59,523 bases of DNA from DASYTH01 sp035762905 (GTDB taxonomy: Bacteria > Actinomycetota > Actinomycetes > Mycobacteriales > Pseudonocardiaceae): assembly GCF_035762905.1 (NCBI RefSeq), contig NZ_DASUCC010000031.1, forward strand, positions 1 to 59,523, read 5' to 3'. Each line of letters begins with the position of its first letter. The stretch's first letter is position 1. The translations under genes and the position numbers were made by a program. The notes below the pieces were generated by a model that saw only the letters and a program-made list of their open reading frames with translations, made no database searches and had not been told where the DNA came from. Shown here piece after piece: positions 58,931-59,523 of the stretch.

Positions 58931-59523
58931 CGGGATCCAAGCCGTGCGAGGGAAAGACGGCGCGCCGGGTGTCCCGGACGGCGGTGTCCACCCGGTCGTC
59001 GGAGGACGGGTCCCACGGGTCGAACCCGGTTTCCTTGCCGTCGCTCATGGTCGGCGGCAGCTCGGCGGACGGGGCCAGGCGCAGCACCCGGGAGGTCCAC
59101 TCGGTGGGCAGCCGGGTGTCCGGCTCGACGTCCCGGTCCAGCATGGTGGCCAGCAGATGGGTCCAGGACCGGGGCACCACCCGGAGCAGTTGGTAGCCGC
59201 CACCGCCGGCCGCGAGCCACCGGCCGCCGGTGTGTTGCTCGGCCAGGTCGCGCAGGGTCTGGTAGATCGCCCGGTGCCCGTCCACCGACAGGGACAGCTC
59301 GGCCAGCGGGTCCTCGTCGTGGGTGTCCACACCGCACTGGCTGACCAGGATCTGCGGCCGGAACGCGGTCAGCAGCGAGGGCACCACCGCGTGGAAGGCC
59401 GACAGCCAGCGGCTGTCGTCGGTGTGCGGCGGCAGCGCCACGTTGACCGACATCCCGCGCGCCCGCTCACCGCCCAGTTCGGCCGGGAACCCGGTGCCGG
59501 GGAACAGGGTCGCCGGGTGCTGG
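58914..59523 (-). CDS. acuC: Acetoin utilization protein AcuC, histone-deacetylase family (C-terminal part)
   Basis: The visible 202 residues are the C-terminal part of a zinc-dependent lysine deacetylase of the AcuC class; the 5' end lies beyond the window. Conserved pieces are HPATLFPGTG, SVNVALPPHTDDSRWLSAFH, VSQCGVDTHDEDPLAELSLS (with the metal-binding Asp of this family) and LAAGGGGYQLLRVVPRSWTH. In Bacillus, AcuC deacetylates acetyl-CoA synthetase, opposing AcuA. Here the stop codon lies inside the 5' end of the Pat-type acetyltransferase gene, a 17-bp overlap, so eraser and writer are translationally coupled. The C-terminal 30 residues are acidic and variable. Confidence 0.93.
   Translation of the reverse strand, partial: QHPATLFPGTGFPAELGGERARGMSVNVALPPHTDDSRWLSAFHAVVPSLLTAFRPQILVSQCGVDTHDEDPLAELSLSVDGHRAIYQTLRDLAEQHTGGRWLAAGGGGYQLLRVVPRSWTHLLATMLDRDVEPDTRLPTEWTSRVLRLAPSAELPPTMSDGKETGFDPWDPSSDDRVDTAVRDTRRAVFPSHGLDPDDPRD

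Overview
This window is high-GC actinomycete chromosome. Gene order, GTG starts and family content point to a filamentous member of the Pseudonocardiales; that placement is an inference. The backbone matches, from memory, the Mycobacterium tuberculosis Rv2676c-Rv2710 segment: hemQ, hemY, hemE, DUF3000, rnd, dxs, a TrmA/RlmD methyltransferase, an APC permease, ceoB-ceoC, DUF3159, an OB-fold protein, an alpha/beta hydrolase, DUF3710, dut, DUF3093, DUF4193, cei, suhB, ppgK, sigA, then YihY, DUF3039, DUF3099 and sigB. I saw no tRNA, rRNA, insertion sequence, integrase or CRISPR array.

Layout. 1-5300: aldo/keto reductase divergent from a secreted subtilase, with an operator-like palindrome between them. 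4600-8300: heme genes of the coproporphyrin route. 8.4-15 kb: DUF3000, M19 dipeptidase, an orphan LuxR-type regulator, RNase D, a DUF72 protein, and a dxs/response regulator/kinase run. 17-22 kb: methyltransferase, a KimA-like permease and two TrkA/RCK genes, probably a potassium module. 22-30.8 kb: conserved housekeeping genes ending in ppgK and sigA.

30.8-49.4 kb lies between sigA and sigB and is expanded with accessory genes: a double-MarR regulator and EamA exporter, a 38-bp tandem repeat, a sugar ABC operon with a ROK regulator (Rok7B7/xylFGH-like), a helicase, YihY, a peptidoglycan-binding-domain protein with nineteen His-Gly-Tyr octapeptide repeats, a Spo0M-like protein, and a pseudouridine catabolic pair (psuG, psuK) interrupted by an ABC-2 exporter operon. 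sigB follows, with an ECF-type promoter motif. The right end holds fumarase, a lipoprotein, YciI, a two-component system, an SGNH hydrolase, a GNAT/acyl-CoA-synthetase-like acetyltransferase, and acuC, cut by the window edge. The last two look like a lysine acetylation writer and eraser.

The most novel-looking items are the octapeptide-repeat protein (41131-42174), the 19-codon reading frame coupled to psuG, the double MarR with an internal ribosome binding site, two copies of a ~111-bp intergenic element, and the 38-bp tandem array. Functions come from motif reading only; no database search was run.
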